Shown here in pieces: positions 25,746 to 35,092 of a stretch of 64,000 nucleotides of DNA. The stretch is from Listeria farberi (GTDB taxonomy: Bacteria; Bacillota; Bacilli; Lactobacillales; Listeriaceae). The stretch is from NCBI RefSeq assembly GCF_014229245.1, contig NZ_JAARZJ010000008.1, positions 62,001-126,000 on the forward strand. Reading direction: 5' to 3'. The notes under the pieces were generated by a model. It worked only from the letters and a program-made list of their open reading frames with translations, was not told the origin of the DNA and searched no databases. Each line of letters begins with the position of its first letter. Within the stretch, counting starts at the first letter, position 1. The translations under genes were made by a program, and so were the position numbers.

Positions 25746-26552
25746 ATGGCAAAGCTTACAAATTTTTATCCAATTGTAGCTACACCAAAACGTATAGGCT
25801 ATAAAGAATATCTGCCAAGTGCGAGGCTTACGGGGTATATTCGTTGTTTTTGGGAGGCCGATGATAAGAATTTCCCGGGAAATAATCTAGTAGTACCTGA
25901 TTTATGCGCGGATATTATTTTTACGATAGATAGGAAAACAGGGTTAGTGACTGATGCTGTATTTGTTGGAGTTAGTAATACGCCGTTTGAATCTGATAAT
26001 GAAAATAGTAGTGAGTTATTTGCAGTACGTTTCTATGCGTGGTCGTTGTTTTTATTTGTCGAACAAGATTTGGCGGGGAGTATGAACCGAGTAAATGAGC
26101 CGGAAGATATGTTTCGCGGAATCACCCGATTTTTTCAGGAAGAATTTTCAGAAACAACGACGAATAGCGAAAGAATCACCTTATTAGAAGAATTTTTATT
26201 ACGAAAATTATTGACGCTTGGTAAACCCGTTCATGCCGATTTTTTAAATGAATTAGATGGGTTGCTGCGAAATCCAAATCAGCAGAAGCTAGGCGTAATC
26301 TCTGAGCGACAGTTAGAACGGCTTTTTCAAAAACATATGGGACTCGCACCAAAACAAACTGGAAAATTGATTCGTTTTCAAAATGTGTTGCAGTCTTTAT
26401 ATAAAAATCCAAGCGTGTTAGGTGCGGAACTGGCTTATCTGCATGGTTTTTCAGATCAAGCGCATATGATTAAACAATTTAAGCGATATAGCAATCACAC
26501 GCCAGACGAAATAAAACAAATTCTTCTGCAAAATGTCGCAAATATACAATGA
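25746..26552 (+). CDS. AraC-family transcriptional regulator
   Basis: 268 residues. The N-terminal domain (about 20-130, PSARLTGYIRCFWEADD start) is of the DUF6597 type found in AraC regulators. The C-terminal AraC HTH covers about 165-262 with ISERQLERLFQKHMGLAPKQ and the second helix pair AYLHGFSDQAHMIKQFKRYSNHTPDE. The effector is unknown. AAAGGAGG precedes the ATG. The VOC and YjbR genes directly downstream are plausible targets, by position only. Confidence 0.92.
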   Translation: MAKLTNFYPIVATPKRIGYKEYLPSARLTGYIRCFWEADDKNFPGNNLVVPDLCADIIFTIDRKTGLVTDAVFVGVSNTPFESDNENSSELFAVRFYAWSLFLFVEQDLAGSMNRVNEPEDMFRGITRFFQEEFSETTTNSERITLLEEFLLRKLLTLGKPVHADFLNELDGLLRNPNQQKLGVISERQLERLFQKHMGLAPKQTGKLIRFQNVLQSLYKNPSVLGAELAYLHGFSDQAHMIKQFKRYSNHTPDEIKQILLQNVANIQ

Positions 26553-26597
26553 AAAAGAAAATTGATTTGTTAAACTATCGATATGGAGGTGCTTTAA

Positions 26598-26966
26598 ATG
26601 ATTAATGAATTTGTTTGTACGAATATTTCCACGCAAAATCCGGCAGAGCTAGTCTCCTTTTATCACGAAAAACTGGGAATTCCTCTTATCTTTGAAGGAT
26701 ACGATAATTACGATGGCGCAAAACTAGGCTTTTCCGAAAATGCTCCTGGGATTATTGTCTGGAATAGTGGTAAATGGGGCAAAACAAGTGAATCTAAGGT
26801 GGAATTTGTATTCTCTTGTGATACTAATTTGGATGACATGTATCAGGAACTTCGCGATTTAGGTGTTGTGACTCCGGAACCACGTGTGGCTGAATGGGGT
26901 GGGCGCGAACTTAATTTGTTTGACCCAGATGGTAATAAAATCATGATTTTGGAGCCTGGCGAATGA
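26598..26966 (+). CDS. VOC-superfamily (glyoxalase-like) protein
   Basis: 122 residues with one vicinal-oxygen-chelate fold: the TNISTQNPAELVSFYHEKLGIPL start and the REL-N-LFDPDGNKIMILEP C-terminal strand with the conserved Glu. Such proteins include lyases, dioxygenases and antibiotic-binding proteins; substrate unknown. GGAGGTG is upstream. The stop overlaps the next gene by four bases. Confidence 0.88.
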   Translation: MINEFVCTNISTQNPAELVSFYHEKLGIPLIFEGYDNYDGAKLGFSENAPGIIVWNSGKWGKTSESKVEFVFSCDTNLDDMYQELRDLGVVTPEPRVAEWGGRELNLFDPDGNKIMILEPGE

Positions 26967-27325
26967 GTGAATTTGATTGGATACGAGATGAAATCAGCAA
27001 TCTTCCAGGCGTAACCTATTCCTTTAAAGAAGAATGGGAAGCAGAACGTTACCATGTGATTGACCAATTAATGGCGATGCGAGGGACGAATAAAGAAGGA
27101 AAACCTATTTTAACATTGAAGTGTAATGCTGAAAAAAGTGAGAAACTTCGCGCGGAAAACCTTACTGTTGTGCTAGGTTATTATATGAATAAGCGGGTTT
27201 GGATTTCAGTCTTACTGGAAGACGAGCAAAATAAAGACTTGATTCGAGCATTAATTCACCATGCTTACTTAGAAGCAAAGAATAAATTACCCAAATATAA
27301 ACAAGCGGAACTAGGAACTTTTTGA
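26963..27325 (+). CDS. MmcQ/YjbR-family (DUF419) protein
   Basis: 120 residues of the YjbR fold: the ISNLPGVTYSFKEEW start, KPILTLKCN, MNKRVWISVLL, and a C-terminal HHAYLEAKNKLPK segment. It is cytosolic and often described as DNA-binding-like, but the function is unknown. It is translationally coupled to the VOC gene by ATGA. Its last codons form one arm of a 14-bp hairpin. Confidence 0.85.
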   Translation: MSEFDWIRDEISNLPGVTYSFKEEWEAERYHVIDQLMAMRGTNKEGKPILTLKCNAEKSEKLRAENLTVVLGYYMNKRVWISVLLEDEQNKDLIRALIHHAYLEAKNKLPKYKQAELGTF

Positions 27326-27351
27326 CTAATTTAGTTGAAAAGTTCCTAGTT
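27309..27351. repeat. 43-base hairpin spanning the yjbR-like stop codon
   Basis: AACTAGGAACTTTT at 27309-27322 pairs perfectly with 27338-27351, and the inner ACTAA/TTAGT can extend the stem. No T-run follows, so it is not a standard terminator. A TATAAT at 27356-27361 follows at once. Confidence 0.75.
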
Positions 27352-27355
27352 CTGT

Positions 27356-27361
27356 TATAAT
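27356..27361 (+). promoter_or_regulatory. -10 box upstream of the CmpB-like gene
   Basis: TATAAT lies 42 bases before the ATG at 27403. Possible -35 sequences fall inside the preceding hairpin arm (GTTGAA with 16-base spacing). Confidence 0.5.
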
Positions 27362-27402
27362 AAAGATGATTGTGAAAAAGAAAACAAAAAGGGGATGAAA
27401 AG

Positions 27403-28215
27403 ATGGATATTAATATGTTTATCCTATACTTCTTCATTTATTCTGTTCTCGGATGGGCTTGGGAAGAAGTTTTTTGCTCGATTTCAGAGAAGAAGTTAGT
27501 GTATCGTGGTTTTCTTTATGGACCATATTGCCCCATTTACGGGTTTGGGGTAACGGCAGTTTTAATGATGATTTTACCATTTCAAAATAACTTATGGGCC
27601 TTATTTATTTTTTCGATGATTATATGTACGGTAATTGAATATATTACTGCAACGGTTTTGGAAGCATTATTCCATACAACATGGTGGGATTATCACAACT
27701 GGCCGCTAAATGTAAAAGGACGAATTTGCTTGCCGATTTCGATTTTTTGGGGATTTGCTTGTATTATCGTTGTACGTTTCTTGCATCCACTTGTCACTGA
27801 ATTTGCGGATTGGATTTTAAGCTGGGGTGGCTGGATTATTCCTTCGCTTATCGTGGTTCTGATGCTTATCGACACCATTAAATCTGTCACAAGTATGCTA
27901 TCATTCCAAAAAGCACTTGCTGAATTTAATGAAAAACTAAACACACAAGCGAACGAGCTAAAAGCAAGTGTAAAAGAACGAGCGAAAGAATTTGAAGAAG
28001 GACTTTTGAAAAAACAAGAAAATGTCGATATGAAAATTGCTGAAATCGAAGCAAAACGTAAACAAGACAAAGAACTTGCTGCCAGCATGCGCAAACTTAA
28101 ATTTAATGAACGACGAATGTTAAAATCATTCCCGAAAATGAAAGTGAAACGCGCAGCACCTTTTAAGAACTTCAACAAAAGTTTGCTTAGAGTGGATAAG
28201 CAAAAAAGAAAATAG
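27403..28215 (+). CDS. Putative ABC-transporter type IV (CmpB/DUF1113-like) membrane protein
   Basis: 270 residues. Several membrane segments fill residues 1-165, with family motifs YSVLGWAWEEVFCSI, RGFLYGPYCPIYGFG, WWDYHNWPLNVKGRICL and FWGFAC. A charged, probably coiled-coil cytoplasmic tail follows (about 165-270). The function is unknown; the ABC label is a family name only, and no ATPase is nearby. It is a monocistronic unit bounded by the hairpin upstream and a terminator downstream. Confidence 0.85.
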   Translation: MDINMFILYFFIYSVLGWAWEEVFCSISEKKLVYRGFLYGPYCPIYGFGVTAVLMMILPFQNNLWALFIFSMIICTVIEYITATVLEALFHTTWWDYHNWPLNVKGRICLPISIFWGFACIIVVRFLHPLVTEFADWILSWGGWIIPSLIVVLMLIDTIKSVTSMLSFQKALAEFNEKLNTQANELKASVKERAKEFEEGLLKKQENVDMKIAEIEAKRKQDKELAASMRKLKFNERRMLKSFPKMKVKRAAPFKNFNKSLLRVDKQKRK

Positions 28216-28228
28216 GTACACTGACTAT

Positions 28229-28267
28229 GGCACGAATGGTATTTTTTATCATTTGTGCCTTTTTTTG
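28229..28267 (+). terminator. Terminator after the CmpB-like gene
   Basis: GGCACgAATGgTA pairs with TAtCATTtGTGCC (two G-U or mismatch positions) and a seven-T run follows. Confidence 0.85.
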
Positions 28268-28585
28268 CGTGATTTTTTACAAAACGTATAGAAAGAACCG
28301 TTTATCTTTTGTATGATTAAGAAGAAACAACGCCCCGCAAAACTCCATTACTTCATTCTCATTTTTGTTTCAAAGCAAATTTTACCTCTCTTCCAGAAGT
28401 TTCATAATCACGCTATATAGCAAGCTTTACAAGTAACTTTTGCATATTTACAAATAACAGGTTTGTTAAAAAAGTCACAAGTAAAGCCCAATGATGTACA
28501 TTCTTTCCGCAAGTTATTGGGATGAAAGCGTGTACATTTTTATTAGATTTAGATTTATAATTAAAACGAACAGGAGGGAACTAAC
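28268..28585 (+). other. Regulatory gap before the pentitol operon
   Basis: 318 bases without a gene. It contains a cre-like box (28522-28536), several TTTACA-like hexamers near 28430-28450 that could be -35 elements, and no convincing -10 with correct spacing. This fits an activator-dependent promoter. Confidence 0.5.
28522..28536 (+). promoter_or_regulatory. cre-like catabolite repression site of the pentitol operon
   Basis: ATGAAAGCGTGTACA matches the CcpA box WTGNAARCGNWWNCA except for one position, 50 bases before the regulator ATG. Confidence 0.65.
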
Positions 28586-30655
28586 ATGTATTTGGATGAG
28601 AGAAGTAATTCACTTTTAAAAGAACTCTTACGACATCCTGACACATCGAGTACGAACTTACAAGCCAAATTCGGTTTAACTCGAAGACAAGTCGACTATA
28701 GTTTCCAAAAAATTAACAACTGGCTAGAAGAACAGACTTATCCGAAGATTCATCGTGCTGCAAATGGTCGATTTATCGTAGAACCTGACCTGTTTCAAAT
28801 CATTGGTGAGGAAGATGGCGAAAAAACAGATTGGTATATTCCGTCAGAAAAGGAACGCGCCAGTTTAATCATCCTCATGTTAACAACAGGAAGTGAAGAG
28901 TTATCCCTTAATCACTTTATAAGCGAGCTGGAGGTGAGTAAGAACACCGTATTACGAGATTTGAAGCTGGTACAGAAAACACTCGATAAATTCAATCTTG
29001 AAGTAAAATATTCGCGGATGCGTGGCTATTTAATTGAGGGAGATGAGTGGAATCAGCGAACAGCACTCATTTATGCGGCAGAACACATTATAGAAAGTTT
29101 TGGTGGCGAAGAGTATTTACAGGATTTCATGCAAGTGGACGAAGCAAGAATTAAAGAGCTTCGGGAAAAATTGGAACAAGTGGAGCATCACTTAAATTTG
29201 CATTTTATTGACAATAAAATGCAAATACTGCCTTACATTTTAGAAGCTGTTTTTCGGCGGATGAAGAAGGGGCAAACAATTACGACATCTTTCCTGATTG
29301 ACTACAATGAATTGTCAGATACTCGGGAATACGGAGCAGCAGAGATTTTTATTGAAGAAGAGCCAACTATGCCAGAAGCAGAGCGTATGTACATCACATT
29401 ACAGCTTTTAACTTCCAATGTACTTCCGAAACAATATTTGAAATCGGAGGAAACACATAAGTTAAGACTGGCGCTGGAACAAGTTCTAAGCGAATTTGAG
29501 AAAAAGGCTTGTATTCAACTAGTAGACAAAGAATCGTTACTTGAAAAATTATTTGCACATATTAAACCTGCGTATTATCGGATTAAGTATCATCTTACAA
29601 CAGATTACAGCATTTTAGACAAGATTGATCAAGAATTCCAAGCCGTGCATTACATCGTGAAAGAGTCGCTCAGGCCATTAGAACGTTTTATTGGTAGCAA
29701 AGTTCCTGAAAATGAAAGTATATTTATTACCCTTTTTATTGGAGGGCATTTAATCGAATCCACGGAAAAATTGCAAACAAGGCTAAAAGCAGTCGTGGTT
29801 TGTCCGAATGGATTGTCGATTTCGAGATTGATGGAAAAAACATTACGAAGCCTTTTCCCAGAAATATTTTTCTATCAAGCGATGTCGATTCGAGAATTTG
29901 AACAAACAAAGTTAGGCTATGACATTGTATTTTCCGCAGTGCCACTTTCGACCGATAAGAAATTTTTCCTAATTAATCAATTGATGGATGGAAAAGAGCG
30001 CCTCGAGCTTAGACGCCGGGTGATGCGGTCTGTTTACTTAGTGGATGAGGTGAATATCAGCGTCGACCAATTAATGAAAACTATTTCCAAATTTGCTGAT
30101 ATTAAAGATGCTGCCCGTCTTGAAAAAGTGCTAGCAGACTATTTAATGCCAGTACCAGAAGAAAACATATCCAAACACACAGGCAAAAGCACACTCGCAG
30201 ATTTGCTTGAAGTAACACGAATCACACGTAAGAAATCTGTGAAAGACTGGCATGAAGCAATTTATGATGCAGCTTTACCGTTACTTTCAGCGGGAGTGGT
30301 GGAGCCAGCCTATGTGGAAGAAATGAAACGGCAATATCCGGCACCGATTATGAACATCATTCTCCGTAATACGATAGCTATCCCTCATGCTGAAACGGAA
30401 AAAGGAGTAAATAGCCTCGGAATGAGCTTGTTATATGTAGAGGAAGGCTTGCCGTTAGAAGGTGGTAAAGAGCTACATTTTATCGTCGTCATTGCAGCCA
30501 TAGATAAAAATGCTCACTTCACAGCTTTACTACAATTGATGGAATTATCGGAGAACAAAAAAGAACTGAAAAAACTTGCGGATGCCAGAAATACAGAAGA
30601 AATGCACCAAATAATTAAAAACTTCACGGACTTGGAAACAAAAAAGACAATGTAG
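28586..30655 (+). CDS. MtlR/LicR-type PRD transcriptional activator of the pentitol operon
   Basis: 689 residues: N-terminal HTH domains (about 1-165), two PTS-regulation domains (about 175-400), an EIIB-like domain (VVCPNGLSISRLM near 410), and an EIIA-like domain at the C-terminus with IAIPHAETEKG. PRD regulators integrate PTS phosphorylation at conserved histidines. It is the first gene before the galactitol-family PTS. It matches the known L. monocytogenes regulator of D-arabitol/D-xylitol use (lmo2668 type). GGAGGGAA precedes the ATG. Confidence 0.93.
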   Translation: MYLDERSNSLLKELLRHPDTSSTNLQAKFGLTRRQVDYSFQKINNWLEEQTYPKIHRAANGRFIVEPDLFQIIGEEDGEKTDWYIPSEKERASLIILMLTTGSEELSLNHFISELEVSKNTVLRDLKLVQKTLDKFNLEVKYSRMRGYLIEGDEWNQRTALIYAAEHIIESFGGEEYLQDFMQVDEARIKELREKLEQVEHHLNLHFIDNKMQILPYILEAVFRRMKKGQTITTSFLIDYNELSDTREYGAAEIFIEEEPTMPEAERMYITLQLLTSNVLPKQYLKSEETHKLRLALEQVLSEFEKKACIQLVDKESLLEKLFAHIKPAYYRIKYHLTTDYSILDKIDQEFQAVHYIVKESLRPLERFIGSKVPENESIFITLFIGGHLIESTEKLQTRLKAVVVCPNGLSISRLMEKTLRSLFPEIFFYQAMSIREFEQTKLGYDIVFSAVPLSTDKKFFLINQLMDGKERLELRRRVMRSVYLVDEVNISVDQLMKTISKFADIKDAARLEKVLADYLMPVPEENISKHTGKSTLADLLEVTRITRKKSVKDWHEAIYDAALPLLSAGVVEPAYVEEMKRQYPAPIMNIILRNTIAIPHAETEKGVNSLGMSLLYVEEGLPLEGGKELHFIVVIAAIDKNAHFTALLQLMELSENKKELKKLADARNTEEMHQIIKNFTDLETKKTM

Positions 30656-30688
30656 AGAAGTCAGAAAGAATTACAGGAGGATTTCGTA

Positions 30689-31153
30689 ATGGATTTAGTA
30701 CAATTTTTGAAAAAAGGAATGGTTTGGGTTCAATCGGATATCGAGAAACAAGAGGACCTATTCCAAATGGTCGCAGAAAGTGGAAAGTCTGAAGGATATG
30801 TAACGGATGACTTTTTAACAAGACTAACAGACCGTGAACAAACCTTTCCAACGGGGCTAAAATTAGATGGATACGGCGTGGCATTACCGCACACGGATCC
30901 AGAATGCGTTACGGAACAATTTATCGCCGTAATCACTGTGAAAGAGGGCATTCCATTTAAATTAATGGAAGATGCTGGTCAAACGGTTGAAGCGAATTTG
31001 ATTTTCGTACTCGGACTAAATGAACCTCACAGCCAGCTCGCGGTACTTCAGCAATTGATGGGGACGATTCAAGATAAAGACAATGTAGCCGCATTACTCA
31101 GAGCGAAAGATGAAGACGAAGTAAAACAAATTTTAGAAACTATTACCGTTTAA
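30689..31153 (+). CDS. PTS EIIA, fructose/mannitol-type (galactitol/pentitol system)
   Basis: 154 residues with phospho-histidine His68 in GVALPHTDPE. It passes phosphate from HPr to the EIIB encoded next. AGGAGG precedes the ATG, 33 bases after the regulator. Based on the family and on published Listeria pentitol work that I recall, the PTS takes up D-arabitol and D-xylitol. Confidence 0.93.
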   Translation: MDLVQFLKKGMVWVQSDIEKQEDLFQMVAESGKSEGYVTDDFLTRLTDREQTFPTGLKLDGYGVALPHTDPECVTEQFIAVITVKEGIPFKLMEDAGQTVEANLIFVLGLNEPHSQLAVLQQLMGTIQDKDNVAALLRAKDEDEVKQILETITV

Positions 31154-31209
31154 AAAAACAGGGAAATTAGCCGCGGGAAATCGCAGCAATTAATTAGGAG
31201 GAATTTATC

Positions 31210-31491
31210 ATGGGACAATTTAAAATTTTGGTAGCTTGTGGAGCAGGAATTGCAACATCAACAGTAGTAACGGACAGAGTAGAACGTTTGGTAAAAGAAA
31301 ACAATGTGGATGCAGAAGTAAAACAAATTAAAATCTCAGAAGCAGCATCCATGCAAGATGGAGCAGATTTAATCGTATCAACAACTATTTTACCAACAAC
31401 TTACAAAATCCCAGCTATTATTGCAACTTCTTATATCACTGGTATGGGTATGGAAGAGCTTGACGAAGAAATACTTGCGCACCTTAAATAA
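31210..31491 (+). CDS. PTS EIIB, galactitol family
   Basis: 93 residues with the phospho-cysteine Cys10 in LVACGAGIATSTVV. It receives phosphate from EIIA and gives it to the incoming pentitol. It sits between EIIA and EIIC in the operon with AGGAGG upstream. Confidence 0.93.
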   Translation: MGQFKILVACGAGIATSTVVTDRVERLVKENNVDAEVKQIKISEAASMQDGADLIVSTTILPTTYKIPAIIATSYITGMGMEELDEEILAHLK

Positions 31492-31552
31492 AGGCTGCGC
31501 AAGGGAGTTTAGAAATCATCATTAAACAGAGAAAAAAAGGAGGAAATATTAA

Positions 31553-32824
31553 ATGGATACACTTCTGTCAGGAGTACAGTATGTTTTAAACTTGGGGCCT
31601 ACAGTTATTTTGCCTATTATGATTTTCTTTATTGCATTAATTTTCCGAGTACCAGCAAAGAAAGCGCTTCGTTCAGCGATTACGATTGGTATCGGGTTTG
31701 TAGGTATTAACCTTGTTATCAGTTTACTATCTAGTAACTTAGGTCCGGCAGCACAACAAATGGTTGAGCGTTTTGGACTGAATTTAACAATTATTGATGC
31801 AGGTTGGCCAGCAGCAGCCGCGGCTTCATGGGCTTCTCCAGTTGCAGCAATTCTAATTCCAATCTGTTTGGTAGTTAACTTAGCACTTATTTTCTTCAAA
31901 GTTACGAAAACACTTGATATTGATATTTGGAACTACTGGCACTTTATCGCAGCAGGCGCGACTGGTTATATCGTAACTGGTGGTAACTGGTGGTTCGCGA
32001 TTCTTTGTGCGATTATCTATGAAGTTGCTGTTCTTTGGATGGCAGACAGAACACAACCTATGGTAGAAGAATTTTATGGCTTAAAAGGGATCTCCTTACC
32101 AACAGGTTCTACAGCAGCATTCGGTTTCATCGGTATTCCGGTTGGTTGGCTAATCGCTAAAATCCCTGGTATTAAAAACATCCATGTTGACCCAGAAACT
32201 ATTCAAAAACGTTTTGGTATTTTCGGGGAACCAATGATGATGGGTCTTATTCTAGGTATTGCAATCGGTATTCTTGCAGGCTATGACGTTGGGGCAGTGG
32301 CACAACTTGGTATGTCCATGGGTGCGGTAATGTTCTTAATGCCTCGTATGGTTAAAATTTTAATGGAAGGTTTAATTCCAATTTCAGAATCCGCTCGTGA
32401 ATTCATGAAATCTCGTTTCAAAGGCCGCGAACTTTATATCGGACTTGATGCAGCACTTTCAATTGGTCACCCAGCGAATATTTCTACTGGTTTAATCCTT
32501 GTTCCAATCACTCTTTTCTTAGCGGTTATCATTCCTGGTAACAAAGTACTTCCTTTTGGTGACTTGGCAACTATTCCATTCTACGTATCTTTCGTAGTAG
32601 CATCTCGTAAAGGTAACATTCTTCACTCTGTTTTAGCTGGAACTGTAGTTATTGCACTAGCGCTTCTTATGGCAACTGACTTCGGTCTTGTGCATACAGA
32701 AATGATGAAAGGTGTTTACGAATTCCCTAAAGGAGCAACACAAGTTAGTACACTTGATATGGGTGGTAACTTCTTTAACTGGGTTATTCTTAAATTCTCT
32801 CAAGCTTGGGCAGCTATTTTCTAA
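31553..32824 (+). CDS. PTS EIIC, galactitol family pentitol permease
   Basis: 423 residues, polytopic. The galactitol-EIIC segments are seen, including VLNLGPTVILPIMIF at the start, GFVGINLVISLL, and FGEPMMMGLILG, with GHPANISTG near residue 305. In L. monocytogenes the corresponding protein (lmo2665) was shown to be needed for D-arabitol and D-xylitol use. AAAGGAGG precedes the start. Confidence 0.94.
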   Translation: MDTLLSGVQYVLNLGPTVILPIMIFFIALIFRVPAKKALRSAITIGIGFVGINLVISLLSSNLGPAAQQMVERFGLNLTIIDAGWPAAAAASWASPVAAILIPICLVVNLALIFFKVTKTLDIDIWNYWHFIAAGATGYIVTGGNWWFAILCAIIYEVAVLWMADRTQPMVEEFYGLKGISLPTGSTAAFGFIGIPVGWLIAKIPGIKNIHVDPETIQKRFGIFGEPMMMGLILGIAIGILAGYDVGAVAQLGMSMGAVMFLMPRMVKILMEGLIPISESAREFMKSRFKGRELYIGLDAALSIGHPANISTGLILVPITLFLAVIIPGNKVLPFGDLATIPFYVSFVVASRKGNILHSVLAGTVVIALALLMATDFGLVHTEMMKGVYEFPKGATQVSTLDMGGNFFNWVILKFSQAWAAIF

Positions 32825-32860
32825 GTTTTGTTTTAATGATATAGAAGAGGTGATAGTAAC

Positions 32861-33913
32861 ATGAGAGCAGCTGTGTTATACGAGAATAATGTAATAAAAG
32901 CAGAACAAATTGATGAAGCGACTTGTGGAAAAGATCAAGTTCGTGTCGAAGTAAAAGCAGTTGGAATATGTGGATCGGATATTCATAAAATGCAAACACG
33001 CTGGAAATACCCACTGCCTGCTGTAATGGGACATGAATTCGCAGGCGTAATTACAGAAATTGGTAGCGAAGTAACAAACGTAGCTATCGGTGACCGTGTC
33101 GCAGGAATTCCGCTCGAGCCTTGTATGGAATGTAATTATTGTAAAGCGGGCGACTTCGCACTATGCGATAACTACCGGATGGTGGGATCACATTTCCACG
33201 GCGGATTTGCTGAGAATGTCGTAATGAAAGCAGACAATGTCATTTCTATCGGCGACCTTGATTTTGAAGAAGGTGCGATGATTGAACCGCTTGCTGTATC
33301 GATGCACGGGGTACTTGGAATTGAACCAAGACTTGGTGATACAGTTATCGTATTTGGGATTGGAACAATCGGGATTTTGGTTGTACAATGCTTACTTCTT
33401 GCGGGTGTGAAAGATATTATCGCTGTCGATATCAGTGATAAAAAGTTAGCGGATGCGCGGGAATTTGGTTGTAAATATACCATTAATCCTAAAAATGAAG
33501 ACCTGAAAGAACGAGTTTTCGCTTATACGAATGGTCTAGGTGCTGACATTGCGCTAGAATGTGCTGGCTCGAAAATCACCCAAGAACAATGCCTTCTTGT
33601 AACGAAGAAAAAAGGTAAAGTTGGATTTCTAGGAATAGCTTACGCAGATGTACTTTTACACGAAGAAGCTTTTGAAAATATATTTAGACGTGAACTTACG
33701 CTTAAAGGTTTTTGGAATTCTTACTCGGCACCATTCCCAGGTGAGGAGTGGCGTACATCGATTGAATTTGTGAAACAAGGTCGAATTAAGCTGAAACCAC
33801 TAATTTCGCATCGTTATAAGCTAGAGGAAACGAAAGAAGCGTTTGATATGATTCTTTCCAGAGAGCATGATTATAACAAAGTGATGATATTGCCGCAGAA
33901 AGGTGACGATTAA
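32861..33913 (+). CDS. Zinc-dependent medium-chain dehydrogenase (pentitol-phosphate dehydrogenase)
   Basis: 350 residues, MDR family. The catalytic zinc site CGSD at 37-40 and GHEFAG near 58, the structural zinc cysteines CMECNYC-x7-C (about 88-102), and the nucleotide-binding GIGTIGILV motif are present. It probably oxidises D-arabitol- or xylitol-phosphate to a ketopentose phosphate with NAD+. It lies directly after the PTS genes and before a second, related dehydrogenase. Confidence 0.92.
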   Translation: MRAAVLYENNVIKAEQIDEATCGKDQVRVEVKAVGICGSDIHKMQTRWKYPLPAVMGHEFAGVITEIGSEVTNVAIGDRVAGIPLEPCMECNYCKAGDFALCDNYRMVGSHFHGGFAENVVMKADNVISIGDLDFEEGAMIEPLAVSMHGVLGIEPRLGDTVIVFGIGTIGILVVQCLLLAGVKDIIAVDISDKKLADAREFGCKYTINPKNEDLKERVFAYTNGLGADIALECAGSKITQEQCLLVTKKKGKVGFLGIAYADVLLHEEAFENIFRRELTLKGFWNSYSAPFPGEEWRTSIEFVKQGRIKLKPLISHRYKLEETKEAFDMILSREHDYNKVMILPQKGDD

Positions 33914-33914
33914 T

Positions 33915-34946
33915 TTGAAAGCAGTAGTAAAAACAAATCCCGGATATGATCAAATGGAGCTAAGAGACGTGGAAGAACCACAAGTTTATGGCGACAAAGT
34001 AAAGATAAAAGTAGCATTTACAGGTATTTGCGGATCAGATATCCATACGTTTAAAGGTGAATACAAAAATCCAACAACCCCTGTCACACTGGGACATGAA
34101 TTTTCTGGTGTCGTTGTGGAAGTTGGTCCAGATGTGACAAGTATCAAAGTGGGAGACCGCGTCACAAGTGAAACAACTTTTGAAACTTGTGGAGAATGTA
34201 TTTATTGTAAAGAACATGATTACAATTTATGTAGCAATCGTCGCGGCATTGGTACGCAAGCAAATGGTAGTTTTGCAGAATTTGTTTTGTCTCGCGAGGA
34301 AAGTTGTCACGTGCTTGATGAACGTATTTCGCTAGAAGCAGCAGCACTGACAGAACCGCTTGCATGTTGCGTGCATTCAGCGCTTGAAAAAACAACGATT
34401 CGTCCAGATGACACAGTACTTGTTTTCGGACCTGGTCCAATTGGTTTATTACTCGCTCAAGTTGTAAAAGCGCAAGGGGCAACGGTAATCATGGCAGGAA
34501 TTACCAAGGATAGCGACCGCTTACGTCTAGCAAAAGAACTTGGAATGGACCGGATTGTTGATACCTTAAAAGAAGACTTAGCTGAAGTTGTGCTCGGCAT
34601 GACGGATGGTTACGGAGCTGAACGCGTATTTGATTGTTCAGGTGCAGTACCAGCTGTAAACCAAGGATTACCTCTAACGAAGAGAAAAGGCGATTTTATT
34701 CAAGTAGGACTGTTTGCCGAAAAGAAAAATGCAATTGACGAAGAATCTATTATCCAACGTGAAATTGCTTATATCGGCAGCCGTTCGCAAAAACCATCTT
34801 CTTGGATTTTGGCGCTCGATTTACTTGCTAATGGCAAAATCAATACGGATAAAATGATTACTAAAGTATATGGTTTAGACGACTGGCGCGAGGCTTTCGA
34901 GGCAGTTATGGCAGGAAATGAAATTAAAGTATTAGTGAAATCTTAA
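33915..34946 (+). CDS. Second zinc-dependent pentitol-phosphate dehydrogenase
   Basis: 343 residues from TTG 33915, chosen because AAGGTGA lies at correct spacing; a GTG at 33903 is inside the upstream gene. It is an MDR enzyme with CGSD, GHEFSG, structural cysteines CGECIYC-x7-C and FGPGPIGLLLAQ for NAD. The two dehydrogenases are thought to yield xylulose-5-P and ribulose-5-P from the two pentitol phosphates. The start lies two bases after the previous stop, so translational coupling is likely. Confidence 0.91.
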   Translation: MKAVVKTNPGYDQMELRDVEEPQVYGDKVKIKVAFTGICGSDIHTFKGEYKNPTTPVTLGHEFSGVVVEVGPDVTSIKVGDRVTSETTFETCGECIYCKEHDYNLCSNRRGIGTQANGSFAEFVLSREESCHVLDERISLEAAALTEPLACCVHSALEKTTIRPDDTVLVFGPGPIGLLLAQVVKAQGATVIMAGITKDSDRLRLAKELGMDRIVDTLKEDLAEVVLGMTDGYGAERVFDCSGAVPAVNQGLPLTKRKGDFIQVGLFAEKKNAIDEESIIQREIAYIGSRSQKPSSWILALDLLANGKINTDKMITKVYGLDDWREAFEAVMAGNEIKVLVKS

Positions 34947-34964
34947 TAATGGAGGATGGGCTGT

Positions 34965-35048
34965 ATGAAAAAACATCAAAAAAAGGATAACCGTGCAAAC
35001 GAATCCAAAGCTTCTCGGGCTCAGATGTTTTACAGTAGTCATCCTTAG
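34965..35048 (+). CDS. Small basic 27-residue ORF in the pentitol operon
   Basis: ATG 34965 follows a strong AATGGAGGATGGG ribosome site, and the frame ends at TAG 35046-35048. The peptide starts MKKHQKKDNRAN and ends MFYSSHP; it is rich in Lys/Arg/Ser and has no membrane helix. It sits in the gap between the second dehydrogenase and rpiB, with its stop codon at the base of a strong hairpin. I do not recognise it. The ribosome site supports translation; it could also be a leader that modulates the downstream genes. Confidence 0.5.
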   Translation: MKKHQKKDNRANESKASRAQMFYSSHP

Positions 35049-35092
35049 AAATGAGCCGAGAACATATTCGCGTATGTTCTCGGTTCCATTTC
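35048..35092 (+). other. Strong mRNA hairpin inside the pentitol operon
   Basis: CCGAGAACATA (35056-35066) pairs perfectly with TATGTTCTCGG (35073-35083), and outer GAAATG/CATTTC extends it. No T-run follows, so an mRNA-processing or stability element is likelier than a terminator. Confidence 0.7.
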
